From Vreelandella olivaria (lineage in GTDB: Bacteria; Pseudomonadota; Gammaproteobacteria; Pseudomonadales; Halomonadaceae), in assembly GCA_004295565.1 (NCBI GenBank), contig AP019416.1:2666001-2730000 (forward strand): DNA of 64,000 nt, read 5' to 3'. The notes beneath the pieces were generated by a model. The model did not search any database and was not told the DNA's origin. It worked only from the letters and a program-made list of their open reading frames with translations. Below are positions 10,798 to 20,919 of the stretch, piece by piece; the first letter of the stretch is position 1, and every line of letters starts with the position of its first letter. Position numbers and translations under genes: made by a program.

Positions 10798-11405
10798 CCA
10801 TAAACCAACGCCAATCATCAGCGTCCCGGCGATACGGTTAAGCAAACGCACATTGCCGCTTTTACCCAACACATTGCGCAACGTTTTACCACCTGTGGCA
10901 TAGACCAGCATACTGGCAAACTCGATAGTTAAGATAACGGCGATGAGCAGGCTGAGCTGCCCTGGCAAAGGGCGGCTGCTATCCAGAAAGGGGGTAGCAG
11001 CACCATGAAAAAGGCCCACCCTTTGGGGTTTGCCACTGCCGTCACAAATCCTTGCATGGCTAACTGCAGAGGACTTGCGGGTGGCCCTGCATCCAGCTCA
11101 CTGGGGATCGCCATGCGCCCACGGGAGCGCCACATCATAATGCCCAAATACCCCAGGTAGGCGCCGCCCACCCACTTAAACAGCACAAACAGCTCTGGCT
11201 GTCGCAGCATTAACGCCGCCACCCCTGCGCCAGCGGCCGCCGCCACCAAGCCAACGCCCAGTAACTCACCGATCATCATCCACAGCGTACGTTTAACGCC
11301 TTGGGTCATGCCCAGCACCATGGCGAGGGTCATGCACATGCCGGGGGTTAGCGAAACAAACAGAAACGTTGGCACAAAAACCGAGAGCGTAGCCCACGAC
11401 ATCAT
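10783..11405 (-). CDS. LysE/RhtB-family amino-acid exporter (frameshifted)
   Basis: A six-helix LysE/RhtB-type efflux protein. The N-terminal SLTPGMCMTLAMVLGMTQGVKRTLW corresponds to the family's conserved SPGP/TPGP start, and GAYLGYLGIMMWRS and TAVANPKGWAFFMVLLPPF are family hallmarks. The C-terminal part (LSLLIAVILTIEFASMLVYATGGKTLRN) is in another frame after an indel near 10985. Corrected length is about 207 aa. The substrate cannot be told from sequence; relatives export basic amino acids, threonine or homoserine lactone. Confidence 0.85.
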
Positions 11406-11408
11406 AGA

Positions 11409-12053
11409 TCAGTCATCCTTGTTTTCGACCTCACCCCAGCGAGGAACCAGCGAGTGCTCGATGCCTAGCTGATTGAGGATACGCGCGACAATAAAATCAA
11501 TCAGATCATCAATGCTTTGTGGGCAGTGATAAAAGCCTGGGGCAGCCGGCAAAATGACCACGCCCAAGCGGCTCAATGTCAGCATGTGCTCCAAGTGAAT
11601 TGGCGAAAACGGGCTTTCTCGCGGCACCAGCACTAGCGTTCGGCGCTCTTTAATCGCCACATCTGCCGCCCGCTCGATCAGGTTGTTGCTGGCCCCCGTT
11701 GCCACGGCAGAAAGCGTGCCGGTAGAGCATGGGCACACCACCATGGCAGAGGGAGCGCCAGAGCCTGACGCCACCGGCGCCATCCAGTCCTCGCGGCCAA
11801 AGCAGCGAATCTGACCGGGCCGCGCCCCACTGCGCTCACTCAGCGCCTCGGCTAAGCGCTGGGGCTGGGCGGGCAGCTCAATATCGGTTTCCGTGGCAAT
11901 GACCATGTGTGCGGCTTTCGAAATCATGACCCACACTTCATGCCCTGCGGCGACCAATACATCAATCAAGCGCAAACCGTATTGCGCCCCCGACGCACCG
12001 GTGAGCGCCACGGTAATCGGTTTCTTGAACACGGTATCGGCGTTAGCTGTCAC
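11409..12053 (-). CDS. ubiX: Flavin prenyltransferase UbiX
   Basis: UbiX makes prenylated FMN, the cofactor of the decarboxylase UbiD in ubiquinone synthesis. Signatures are [21 protein letters not shown] at the N-terminus, [35 protein letters not shown] in the middle, and [34 protein letters not shown] near the C-terminus. I place the start at GTG 12053, which has AAGGAGG upstream and would overlap the mpl stop as GTGA. In the given sequence the frame is open through to the end of mpl, producing an apparent fusion. Length is 214 aa from this start. Confidence 0.92.
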   Translation of the reverse strand: MTANADTVFKKPITVALTGASGAQYGLRLIDVLVAAGHEVWVMISKAAHMVIATETDIELPAQPQRLAEALSERSGARPGQIRCFGREDWMAPVASGSGAPSAMVVCPCSTGTLSAVATGASNNLIERAADVAIKERRTLVLVPRESPFSPIHLEHMLTLSRLGVVILPAAPGFYHCPQSIDDLIDFIVARILNQLGIEHSLVPRWGEVENKDD

Positions 12054-13451
12054 GCTTCCCCCCTCCTTGGCGGCTGCCAATGCAGCGAGCAGTCGTTCAT
12101 GCACCCCCTCAAAGCCGCCGTTGGACATCACCACAATGCGATCCAACGGTGATGCTTGCGCGACCACTGCCGCCACCAGCGCATCAATATCGCTAAACAG
12201 CTGGGCACGCGCGCCCTGGGTGGCGACCAGCTCGTCCATCGACCAGTCAAGCCCGGCGGGCTGAAACCAAAACACGCCATCAGCGTCAGCCACGCTTTCA
12301 ATTAACCGCTCGCGCAGCGCGCCTAGACGCATCGTGTTAGATCGCGGCTCAATCACCGCCAGCAGACGCCCTTTAGTAGTTGCCGCGCGTAGCCCTTTAA
12401 GCGTCGCGGCAATCGCCGTGGGATGATGGGCGAAATCATCGATGACCTGAATGCCATTAATCTCACCACGCACTTCCTGGCGCCGTCTGGGGTTTCAAAA
12501 CGCGCCAGCGCCGCACAGCCGCGAGCTAAATCAACCCCACACAAATGCGCCGCTGCCAGTGCGGCCAATGCATTGCGAGCGTTATGTTCGCCGGTGAGCG
12601 ACCACTCAACCACCCCATCTTGCTCTTGACTACTCACCGCCGGGCCCTGCTTATCACCGCTATAAATGACCTGGAAGCGACTGGCATCGGCGCGTTCTAG
12701 CTTAAGCTGCCATTCGGACGCGTCCTGGTCACCAAAATGAACTACCGGCGTCCAAACCCCTTGGGCTAATACGCGTTCAAGCGCGGGCTGCTCATCGGCG
12801 ACTAGCAGGTGGCCCTGGCTTGGCACCGTTCGCACCAGGTGGTGGAACTGGCGCTCGATAGCGGCCAGGTCGGGAAAGATGTCGGCGTGGTCAAACTCAA
12901 GATTGTTGAGGATGGCGATATCCGGGCGATAGTGAACAAACTTGGAACGTTTATCGAAGAAGGCGGTGTCGTACTCATCAGCCTCTACTACAAACGGCGC
13001 TTGTGGGTCTCCCAAACGCGCCGACAGTTACGCGGCACGCCGCCAATTAAAACCCTGGCTTTAAGCCGGCACTCTCCAACAGCCAGGCTAATACACTTGC
13101 GGTGGTGGTCTTTCCGTGGGTACCCGCCACTGCGATGACGCGACGACCGGGCAATACGTGTTCTGCCAACCACTGCGCACCCGAGATATATGGCCGGCCG
13201 CTGTTAAGTAGCGCTTCAACTTCTTCGTTGCCCCGCGACAGCGCATTGCCCACCACAACAAGATCCGGCGATGGCGACAGATGCTCGGCATGGTAGCCCT
13301 GCATTAAAGTGATGCCCGCATCAGCCAATTGGGTGCTCATGGGTGGGTATACGTTCTGATCGGAGCCACTCACCTGATGCCCCATTTCACGCGCCAGCAG
13401 CGCCAGGCTCCCCATAAAGGTGCCACAGATACCCATAATATGCAGATGCAT
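12050..13451 (-). CDS. mpl: UDP-MurNAc:tripeptide ligase Mpl (frameshifted)
   Basis: Mpl reattaches recycled murein tripeptide to UDP-MurNAc in the cytoplasm. [17 protein letters not shown] opens the protein. The ATP-binding P-loop is [16 protein letters not shown]. The middle domain has [40 protein letters not shown], and the C-terminal ligase domain has [11 protein letters not shown] and [16 protein letters not shown]. Indels near 13030 and 12480 split it into three frames. Removing one G from the six-G run at about 12060 creates a TGA that overlaps the UbiX start. The corrected protein is about 467 aa. The start at 13451 is chosen over 13484 by homology. Confidence 0.92.
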
Positions 13452-13702
13452 GGCTCTCGCCCCGTTAATCGCCAGTAAACTCATTCAATAAAAGCCAAAA
13501 ATGGCGTAAAAATAGCTAACTAGCCTAGCATGATGACACTATTTGCTCATCACCTCATCGCTAAAAACGGCGGCAATGCGCCTCCCAAGTGACAAATCCC
13601 TCTAGTTGTTGCAGGATGCGGCCACTGTTTACTAATGATGATCATCACTTTCTTACCACTCGTCACGCTGATGTGAGCCAGCATCAGCAAAGGAGCCTTT
13701 CA

Positions 13703-14088
13703 ATGCGCATGTTAATTCGCTATTTTTTCCGCGGCCTTCGCTTGGTACTTGCCCCTGTCATGCTGATTTCCGAGAAGCTATCTACGCCTAAGTCAGTGGA
13801 GCGTACGCCTGAAGAGCAAGCTAAAGTGGATCAAGCGTGCCAGAACCTCGCGCTGTACCAATTCCGCACCTGTCCTTTTGCATCAAGGTGCGCAAAGAGA
13901 TAGCACGACTGGGCTTAAACATTGAAGTACGTGATGCACAACTAGATCCTGCCCATAAGCAGGCGCTCTTGGAAGGGGGCGGCAAAGTCAAAGTGCCCTG
14001 TTTGAAAATCACCCACGACGATGGTCGTGAGGAGTGGATGTACGAATCTGACACTATTAACGCCTGGCTGCACCAACAGTTCGGTTAA
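13703..14088 (+). CDS. Membrane-anchored glutaredoxin-like protein (frameshifted)
   Basis: It starts MRMLIRYFFRGLRLVLAPVMLISEKLS, an N-terminal hydrophobic anchor, with AAAGGAG upstream. A glutaredoxin/GST N-terminal fold follows: LYQFRTCPFCIKVRKEIARLGLNIEVRDAQ. The redox motif CPFC is only seen after restoring one T in the run at 13875. Then come GGGKVKVPCLKI (cis-proline loop VPCL) and YESDTINAWLHQQFG. Corrected length is about 128 aa. A thiol-disulfide role at the cytoplasmic face is inferred. Confidence 0.8.
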
Positions 14089-14129
14089 GCGCTTTTGATA
14101 GATCTGGATAGCCACTGAGGTATTTTCAC

Positions 14130-14151
14130 CAGGTCGGCAAACGTCGACCTG
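14130..14151. terminator. Stem-loop between convergent genes
   Basis: A seven-base-pair inverted repeat (CAGGTCG ... CGACCTG, eight-base loop) lies in the gap between the glutaredoxin-like gene and the convergent small exported protein. No U-run follows on either strand, so termination is possible but weakly supported. Confidence 0.35.
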
Positions 14152-14164
14152 TCATATTAGAACT

Positions 14165-14702
14165 CTACTTTTGCGCTTCTACATCGAACGCCACGTCAAT
14201 TTCAATGCCCTCTTCCTGGCTTGGCGGCTCACCTAGTTCGACTTGGAGTAGCAGCACCCCCTCTATTTTTCCTGCCACATGGATCGTTTGGCTGGAGCGC
14301 TCATAATGAGTCAGCGTTACTGCCACGTCTCCGCCTTCAGAGGTGAAGAGCGGCGGGAAATAGCACTTCCTATTGAGTAAATAACCACTGCATTGATCAA
14401 CTCCCCTTCGTTCACGGTCAGGCTGATAGAGAGCGCCTCCTCGCCTTCCCACGTCTCCTCGTCAACAGAGCCAGTGATGTCAATGTTGATATCGTCGCCT
14501 AATTCTACGAATGAGGCATTCGAGTCACTGCCATGGCTTAAAATGAACCACTCGTGTAATTCCTCATCTAACGTTCCTGATATTGCTGGCGCTGCGCGCC
14601 CGGCTGCCCTTGATCAGAGGTAGGCTGCTCCACCGTCTCAGTGGTAAAACCAGTGATAGGCAGCCAGGAAGCCATCAACGCTACCCCCATTTTTTTCCAC
14701 AT
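14165..14702 (-). CDS. Small exported protein of unknown function (frameshifted)
   Basis: I do not recognise the family. ATG at 14702 opens a signal-like stretch (MWKKMGVALMASWLPITGF), then a low-complexity linker rich in Q, T and E. An acidic domain follows in another frame: LDEELHEWFILSHGSDSNASFVELGDDINIDITGSVDEETWEGEEALSISLTVNEGELINAVV. The end is ...HVAGKIEGVLLLQVELGEPP...DVEAQK. At least two indels occur, near 14585 and 14385. The acidic, beta-rich composition suits a secreted or periplasmic protein of a halophile (inference). Corrected length is about 178 aa. Confidence 0.55.
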
Positions 14703-14850
14703 AAGGTTTTCCGTCCTGTTATGCGTCGCTTTTCGCTTACTACTTTCGTCTTAAATTAAGCCATCAGCGCACCGCTATTAGCCCCATCATTCAGTAGACG
14801 AATGATGCCTGTCATTATTTCGATTGTATGACGCGATAGGCACTCTCTAT

Positions 14851-14889
14851 GTTGTAAGCCTAGGTTGTACGCCTGTGTTGTAAACAGGT
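14851..14889. repeat. Three tandem 13-bp repeats in a promoter region
   Basis: GTTGTAAGCCTAG, GTTGTACGCCTGT and GTTGTAAACAGGT follow one another head to tail at an exact 13-bp period. A further GTTGTA occurs at 14928. They lie about 110-150 bp upstream of the peptide-binding protein start, in an otherwise empty 296-bp gap. An array of regulator half-sites is plausible; the regulator is unknown. Confidence 0.55.
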
Positions 14890-14998
14890 ATACGAACTGA
14901 CCGTGTCTGTTTTGCTGGTGCTTTCTGGTTGTAGGAGTGCTCCCTGCCTCGAAAATGGCGGCAAAACGAACAATAAACAATGACCTAAGGGAACGATA

Positions 14999-16578
14999 AT
15001 GACGCTCAAGAAAACCTTACTGGCTTCCGTAATTGGTGCAGTGGTAGCGGGTACGGCGTTGCTGCCGATGACCGCAAGTGCTGAAACGCTTCGCATTGGT
15101 TACTCCGCTGACCCTGAAACCCTCGATATTCACGAGCAGCTCTCGGGTGGCATGTTGCGCTTCTCTCACCTTGCGTTCGATCCGCTTGTACGCTGGACAA
15201 AAGATTTTCAGTTTGAGCCGCGCTTAGCCACCGAGTGGGAGCAGGTTGACGAAACCACCATGCGCATGACCTTGCGCGAAGGCGTTACCTTCCACTCAGG
15301 CAACGAGTTCACTGCCAAAGACGTGGTATGGACCATTGAGCGCCTAAAAGAGAGCCCTGACTACCGTGCTATTTTTGAGCCGGTTGCCAGCGCCGAAGCC
15401 GTTGACGACTACACCGTTGAAATCGTTACCACCGAACCTTACCCGCTGCTTCTCAACCTGGCTACCTACATCTTCCCGATGGACAGCGAGTTCTATAGCG
15501 GTGAAACCGACGGTGGCAACGACAAAGCTGAGATCGTTAAAGCAGGCAACTCCTTTGCTTCACGTAATGTTTCTGGCACTGGCCCCTTCATGGTCACTGA
15601 CCGCCGCCAGGGTGTACGGGTAGATTTTGAACGCTTTGAAGATTACTGGGATACCGAAAGCGAAGGCAATGTCACTAATATCGTGCTGACGCCTATCGCG
15701 GAGAATGCCTCACGGGTTGCCGCCCTGCTCTCTGGCGGTGTCGACTTTATTGATGCCGTACCACCCAATGACCTGGATCGCGTACGCGAGGCCGACGGCG
15801 TCAATCTGGTAGAGGTTGACGGTACACGCATCATTGGCTTCCAAATGAACGAAGAGCGCGTCGAAGCCTTCCAGGATGCCCGCGTTCGTCAAGCAGTGGA
15901 TTTGGCCATTAATCAGGAAGGCATTGCCGACCGTCTCATGCGTGGCTTTGCTAACCCGGCGGGACAGTTCTCACCTGAGGGTTACTCAGGCCATAACCCG
16001 GATTTAACGCCACGCTACGATATTGAACGCGCCAAGGAACTGATGGCCGAAGCAGGCTACGCAGACGGCTTCAGCGTTGAGATGATCGCCCCAACAACCG
16101 TTACGTAAACGATGCCCAGATTGCTCAGGCAGTGGCCAACATGCTGGCACAGATCAACATTGACGTTGACCTGCGCACCATGCCCTTGGCGCAGTACTGG
16201 CCTGAGTACGATACCCGCCAATCCGATATGGCGATGATCGGCTGGCACGCAGATACTGAAGACACCGCGAACTTCTTCCAGTACCTCTCTTTCTGCTTCG
16301 ATGAAGAGACCGGCGCTGGCCAGTACAACTACGGCGGCTACTGCAACGAAGAGATCGACGCACTCGTCACAGAGGCCGATAGCGAAACCGACCTGGAAAA
16401 ACGCAACGAAATGCTGCGCGAAGCCGAAGCCATGCTCTACGAAGACGTTGGCTACATCACCCTGCACTGGCAGAACCTTGCCTATGCCGCCGCTGATGGG
16501 GTTGAAATTGAGCCTGTGGTCAACGCCCTTGACTTCCCTTACCTGGGTGATCTGGTGATTAATCGCAGCGACGACTAA
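14999..16578 (+). CDS. Dipeptide/oligopeptide ABC transporter substrate-binding protein (frameshifted)
   Basis: A periplasmic family-5 solute-binding protein that captures peptides for the permease encoded downstream. It has a Sec signal peptide (MTLKKTLLASVIGAVVAGTALLPMTASA), and then ETLRIGYSADPETLDIHEQ, RLATEWEQVDETTMRMTLREGVTFHSG, and GTGPFMVTDRRQG, all typical of the DppA/OppA family. One missing C near 16093 causes a premature stop; correction gives IAPNNRYVNDAQIAQAVANML and runs to DLVINRSDD, about 526 aa. It is the first gene of a five-gene operon. Confidence 0.92.
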
Positions 16579-16660
16579 GCATTAACATCACATTAAATGC
16601 TTAGCATTGACTCAAAGAGTGATTGCAGCCTTAACAGCCAGCAAGTAAACCGTAAGGATG

Positions 16661-16689
16661 CTTCGCTCCCTAAGCGTTTAGGGGCGAAG
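16661..16689 (+). promoter_or_regulatory. Intercistronic stem-loop after the binding-protein gene
   Basis: CTTCGCTCCCTAA and TTTAGGGGCGAAG form a nearly complete 12-13 bp stem around a short GCG loop, followed by TATTTT. GCCAGC and GCTGGC lie outside it and could extend the structure. It sits in the 200-bp gap between the binding protein and its permease. Such hairpins commonly protect the 5' transcript or partly terminate it, so that the binding protein is made in excess. Confidence 0.6.
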
Positions 16690-16778
16690 TATTTTGGCTG
16701 GCAGTCCAAGGCTGAACAAACTCTGCATAACATGCCCCTACTTCCTTTGATGAACCCCTCACATAGGTGGCGTACGCC

Positions 16779-17824
16779 ATGATTGCCTTTTAATCAAGCG
16801 GCTGATGCACGCGGTTTTGGTGATGTTTGTCATCAGCGTGCTGGCCTTCGCCATTCAGGATAACCTGGGTGACCCCGTACAGCAGATGGTTGGCCAATCT
16901 GTGCCAGAGAGTGAACGTGCAGAAATTCGCGAGCGCTTAGGCCTCAACGACCCCTTCCTGGTGCAATATGCTCGTTTTGCTAAAAACGCCGTACAAGGTG
17001 ATTTTGGCTACTCGTACTTTTACCGCGAACCGGCGTTAGAAGTGATTGCGCGCCACTTACCCGCCACTCTGGAGCTGGTATTTGCCGCAACGCTGATTAT
17101 TGTGATTTTTCTGTCCCCATAGGGGTGTACAGCGCCATCAAACCCCGCTCTCCGATATCACGCCTGTTTATGGGTATATCGATTATCGGCATCTCGATTC
17201 CGGTTTTTTGACCGCGATCGTACTGATTCAAATCTTCGCCATCGGCGTTACCGTTACGCTGTTCCCCGAGAGCACTGGTTGGGGCGCATGGCTGAATGAC
17301 TTCTTCTCCACCGAAGGCAATATGCCCTCCTTCGGCCGTGGCTATGACCTCGTTAACGTAGTAGGCAACTGGGACACTAACTTGGCAACCTGGAATGGCG
17401 TACAGCATCTAGTGTTACCGGCAGTCTCTTTAGCCTCCATTATGCTACCGCTGTTTATCCGCCTGATTCGTGCCGAAATGATGGAAGTCCTGCAGTCAGA
17501 GTACGTGAAGTACGCCCGCGCTAAGGGAATCTCCATGCGTCGGGTCTATTTCGTTCACGCCCTCAAAAACACCATGCTGCCGGTAATAACCGTAGGCGGC
17601 GTACAGATCGGCACCATGGTCGCCTACACCATTTTAACCGAGACCGTTTTCCAATGGCCCGGGATGGGCTTGATGTTTTGGATGCGATCAACCGCGCCGA
17701 TATTCCGCTGATTGTGACCTACCTAATGATCGTCGGCGTGATCTTTGTCGTCACCAACACCATCGTGGATCTCATCTACGGCATGGTGAACCCCACCGTT
17801 AAACTGACTGGGAAGCCCGCATGA
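16779..17824 (+). CDS. Dipeptide-type ABC transporter permease, DppB-like (frameshifted)
   Basis: Inner-membrane permease of the peptide importer. Restoring one T near 16790 gives the start MIAFLIKRLMHAVLVMFVIS. DNLGDPVQQMVGQSVPESERAEIRERLGLNDPFLVQYARF is typical of DppB/OppB. The EAA-type loop reads EYVKYARAKGISMRRVYFVHALKNTMLPVIT. Further indels lie near 17115, 17205 and 17680. The corrected C-terminus reads LDAINRADIPLIVTYLMIVGVIFVVTNTIVDLIYGMVNP. Its stop overlaps the next start (ATGA). Confidence 0.92.
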
Positions 17825-18777
17825 GCACCACAACTAATTCCACACCGGCGAGCGCCTCACCCAGCCGCTGGGAACGTCTGCGCGACTCCTATATGTGGTA
17901 CAGCTTCAAGCGTGACCGCACCGCCCAGCTCTGCTTGGCCGTGTTTATCTGCATGGTCATCGCCGCCTTTGCCTCACCGCTACTGGCCCCCACGAACCCT
18001 TATGACCTCTCGCAGATCGACATTATGTCATCTGAACTGCCGCCCTTCTGGATCGACGGCGCCGATGAGCGTTACACCTTGGGCACCGACGCCCAAGGGC
18101 GTGATCTGTGGTCGATCGTGCTGTATGGCACCCGTGTTTCGCTGCTAATCGGTTTCGGCGCAGTTATTTTGCAGGCGTTGTTAGGGGTCACCTTCGGCCT
18201 AATGGCAGGCTACCTGGGCGGACGCGTTGACTCTATCTTGATGCGTCTGGCGGATATTCAGCTGTCATTCTCTACGCTAATGGTCGCTATCGTGGTGGGC
18301 GCCTTGGTCAAAGCGACTATGGGCAGCGCCTTCTACAGCCAGTATGCGGTGATGATGCTGATCCTGATCATCGGCCTGGCCGAATGGCCCCAGTATGCAC
18401 GTACCGTGCGAGCCTCAGTGCTGGCAGAGAAAAACAAAGAGTACGTTGACGCTGCCCGGGTGATGGGGCTGCGCAGCAAACGGATTATGTTCCGTCACGT
18501 GCTGCCCAATACCATGTCACCCATCTTCGTTATCTCTACCGTGCAGATCGCCAACGCGATTATCTCTGAAGCGGCGCTGTCGTTTCTGGGACTGGGCATG
18601 CCGGAGACGCACCCGTCGCTTGGCTCACTGATCAAATCGGGCTTTGACTACATCCAGTCCGGCTCCTGGTGGATCACCTTGATCCCAGGTGCCGTACTGG
18701 TAGTGCTGGTGCTGTCGATCAATCTACTCGGCGATTGGCTGCGTGATGTCATGAACCCACGACTCTATAAAGGCTGA
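17821..18777 (+). CDS. Dipeptide-type ABC transporter permease, DppC-like
   Basis: Intact 318-aa permease, the partner of the DppB-like protein. An N-terminal cytoplasmic stretch of about 35 residues precedes six membrane segments. LGTDAQGRDLWSIVLYGTRVSLLIGF and the ABC-ATPase contact loop EYVDAARVMGLRSKRIMFRHVLPNTMSPI are diagnostic of the DppC/OppC family. SEAALSFLGLGMPETHPSLG is also conserved. It is coupled to the upstream gene by ATGA overlap and sits seven bases before the first ATPase gene. Confidence 0.95.
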   Translation: MSTTTNSTPASASPSRWERLRDSYMWYSFKRDRTAQLCLAVFICMVIAAFASPLLAPTNPYDLSQIDIMSSELPPFWIDGADERYTLGTDAQGRDLWSIVLYGTRVSLLIGFGAVILQALLGVTFGLMAGYLGGRVDSILMRLADIQLSFSTLMVAIVVGALVKATMGSAFYSQYAVMMLILIIGLAEWPQYARTVRASVLAEKNKEYVDAARVMGLRSKRIMFRHVLPNTMSPIFVISTVQIANAIISEAALSFLGLGMPETHPSLGSLIKSGFDYIQSGSWWITLIPGAVLVVLVLSINLLGDWLRDVMNPRLYKG

Positions 18778-18784
18778 GGACACC

Positions 18785-19800
18785 ATGGCACTCCTTGAAG
18801 TCAACAACCTCGATGTACGCTTTGCGCTGCGCCAGGGTGAGGTGCACGCCCTGCGCGATATCTGTTTCAGCCTTGAGCGCGGTGAGCGCCTGGGCATTGT
18901 CGGTGAGTCCGGCGCAGGTAAATCAGTTGCCGCGTTTTCGCTGCTCAACTTGATTGCCAAACCGGGCTTTATCGCCGGCGGCACGGTGACCTTTGACGGC
19001 CAGGTGCTTAACCGCATGTCTGAGCGTGGCCTGCGTAAGGTACGTGGCAACCGCGTTTCGATGATTTTCCAAGACCCGATGATGACGCTCAACCCGGTGC
19101 TCTCCATTGGTGAACAGATGGTCGAGTGCTTAAAAGCGCACCGGCGCATCTCTTCCAAAGAGGCCCGCAGGATAGCCCTGGACAAACTCCAGCAGGTGCA
19201 AATCCCTTCGCCAGAGACGCGTTTGGATCAGTATCCCCACGAGCTTTCCGGCGGTATGCGCCAGCGCATTATTATCGCCATTGCGCTGCTACTCGACCCG
19301 GACATTATTATCGCCGACGAGCCCACCACGGCGCTCGACGTGACGATCCAGGCCGAAATAATGGCGCTGCTGCTGGATCTTTGCGAGCAACATAACGTGG
19401 GGCTGATTCTCATCACCCACGACCTGGGCGTGGTCAGCCAGGTCACACAGCGCATGCTGGTTATGTACGCTGGCCGAGTCATTGAGCAAGGGCCAACCCG
19501 GGAGATTATCAACGACCCGCAGCACCCTTATACCCAGGGGTTAATCAACGCCCTGCCTCAGATGGCAACGCCAGGTGAAAAGCTCAATCAGATTCGCGGC
19601 AGCATGCCGTCACTCTCTAACCTGCCCAGCGGCTGCGCGTTTCATCCGCGCTGCGATTTTATCAATCGTGCCGATGGCAAGCCCCGCCCGCCTGCACCCA
19701 GCAGGTGCCTGAATTTGTCGAATCCGGCAACTGCCGTGTGGCGTGTCATATGGTGGCTGAAATGCTCGAAGATCGCCGTTTGAAGGAGGAAACCTCATGA
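18785..19800 (+). CDS. Peptide ABC transporter ATP-binding protein, DppD-like (frameshifted near C-terminus)
   Basis: First ATPase of the importer. Walker A is GESGAGKS, the Q-loop lies in [12 protein letters not shown], the signature is LSGGMRQR, and Walker B is [12 protein letters not shown]. The C-terminal oligopeptide/dipeptide domain has [12 protein letters not shown], where cysteines often bind an iron-sulfur cluster. An indel near 19690 scrambles the last 30 residues; the corrected tail reads [22 protein letters not shown] and stops at 19800, overlapping the next start. Confidence 0.94.
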
Positions 19801-20870
19801 GTGCGCACGCTGAGGCCATAACGGACAGCCCCAATCCTACTCTCCGTCAGAACGAAGAGAGCGCTGATTCGCTGCTGCAGATTCGCGATTTGAGAAAGCG
19901 CTTCTCGCTCTCTGGGGATTTCCTCGATCAGCTGCGCTTTAAGGGCGGCAAGCTGGTTCGCCACCAAGAGCACGTTCATGCCATTAATGGTGTGAATCTG
20001 GATATCAAACGTGGTGAAGCACTGTGCGTGGTCGGCGAGTCGGGCTGCGGTAAGTCCACCGTGGCGCGTACCGTCATGGGGTTGCTGACCCCAACAGAGG
20101 GTGAGATTCGCTACGACGGCAACCGCATCGACAACTTGAGCTCGCGCCAGTTGCTGCCCTATCGCAAACGCATGCAGATGATCTTCCAGAACCCCTATGC
20201 GTCGCTCAACCCACGCATGACTATTCAGCAAACCCTGGAAGAGCCGCTACGCCTGCACCACCCTGACTGGAAACGGCCGCAGATTCTCCAAAAGGTAGAA
20301 GAAGTGATGCGCTCGGTGGGCATCGACCCGGACTGGGGCAAGCGCTTTGGTCATGAATTCTCAGGCGGTCAGCGTCAGCGTATCGCCATCGCCCGCGCCC
20401 TGGCCGTTGACCCTGAGTTTATCGTTGCCGATGAGCCTATTTCTGCGCTGGATGTCTCGATTCAAGCCCAGGTACTCAACCTGCTGATGGAAGCTCAGCA
20501 AGAGCGCAATCTGACCTACCTGTTCATTACCCACGACCTCGCCGTCGTGGAGCACTTCGGCACCCGCGTGGCGGTGATGTACTTAGGCACGGTGTGTGAA
20601 GTTGCTACCACCGCGACGCTGTTCGAGAAACCGCGCCACCCCTATACCCAGGCGTTGCTCTCGGCCATTCCACGCTTGAAAGATGACCGGCCCCAACATA
20701 TTCGTCTCACCGGCGAAGTGCCGACTCCGGTTAACCTACCGAGTGGCTGCGTGTTTCATGGCCGTTGCCCCCATGCCAATGCGCGCTGTAAGCAAGAGAT
20801 CCCAGTGCTGCAAACACAGGATGACGGAACCCGTGTGGCGTGCCACGCTGTTGAGGAGGGACGCCTATGA
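19797..20870 (+). CDS. Peptide ABC transporter ATP-binding protein, DppF-like
   Basis: Intact 357-aa second ATPase. Walker A is GESGCGKST, followed by MIFQNPYASLNPRM, the signature FSGGQRQR, and Walker B FIVADEPISALD. The C-terminal domain has PSGCVFHGRCPHANARC. A long N-terminal extension of about 30 residues precedes the ABC domain. The preceding gene provides AAGGAGG before the ATG. With DppD-like it forms the heterodimeric motor for peptide uptake. Confidence 0.95.
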   Translation: MSAHAEAITDSPNPTLRQNEESADSLLQIRDLRKRFSLSGDFLDQLRFKGGKLVRHQEHVHAINGVNLDIKRGEALCVVGESGCGKSTVARTVMGLLTPTEGEIRYDGNRIDNLSSRQLLPYRKRMQMIFQNPYASLNPRMTIQQTLEEPLRLHHPDWKRPQILQKVEEVMRSVGIDPDWGKRFGHEFSGGQRQRIAIARALAVDPEFIVADEPISALDVSIQAQVLNLLMEAQQERNLTYLFITHDLAVVEHFGTRVAVMYLGTVCEVATTATLFEKPRHPYTQALLSAIPRLKDDRPQHIRLTGEVPTPVNLPSGCVFHGRCPHANARCKQEIPVLQTQDDGTRVACHAVEEGRL

Positions 20871-20919
20871 ACTGGACGTCATATTTGATACAGCGAAACC
20901 AGGCGCTAAGAGGTAGAGC

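Noticed and set aside
11409-12473. A natural Mpl-UbiX bifunctional protein
   Set aside because: An RBS and GTG start lie at the junction, and one base in a six-G run separates the fused reading from the usual GTGA overlap.
116-13484. Pseudogene status for mltB, rodA, mrdA, rlmH, rsfS, proA and mpl
   Set aside because: All breaks are single-base and often in homopolymers, and corrected readings restore full, conserved proteins. Several of these genes are essential in related bacteria.
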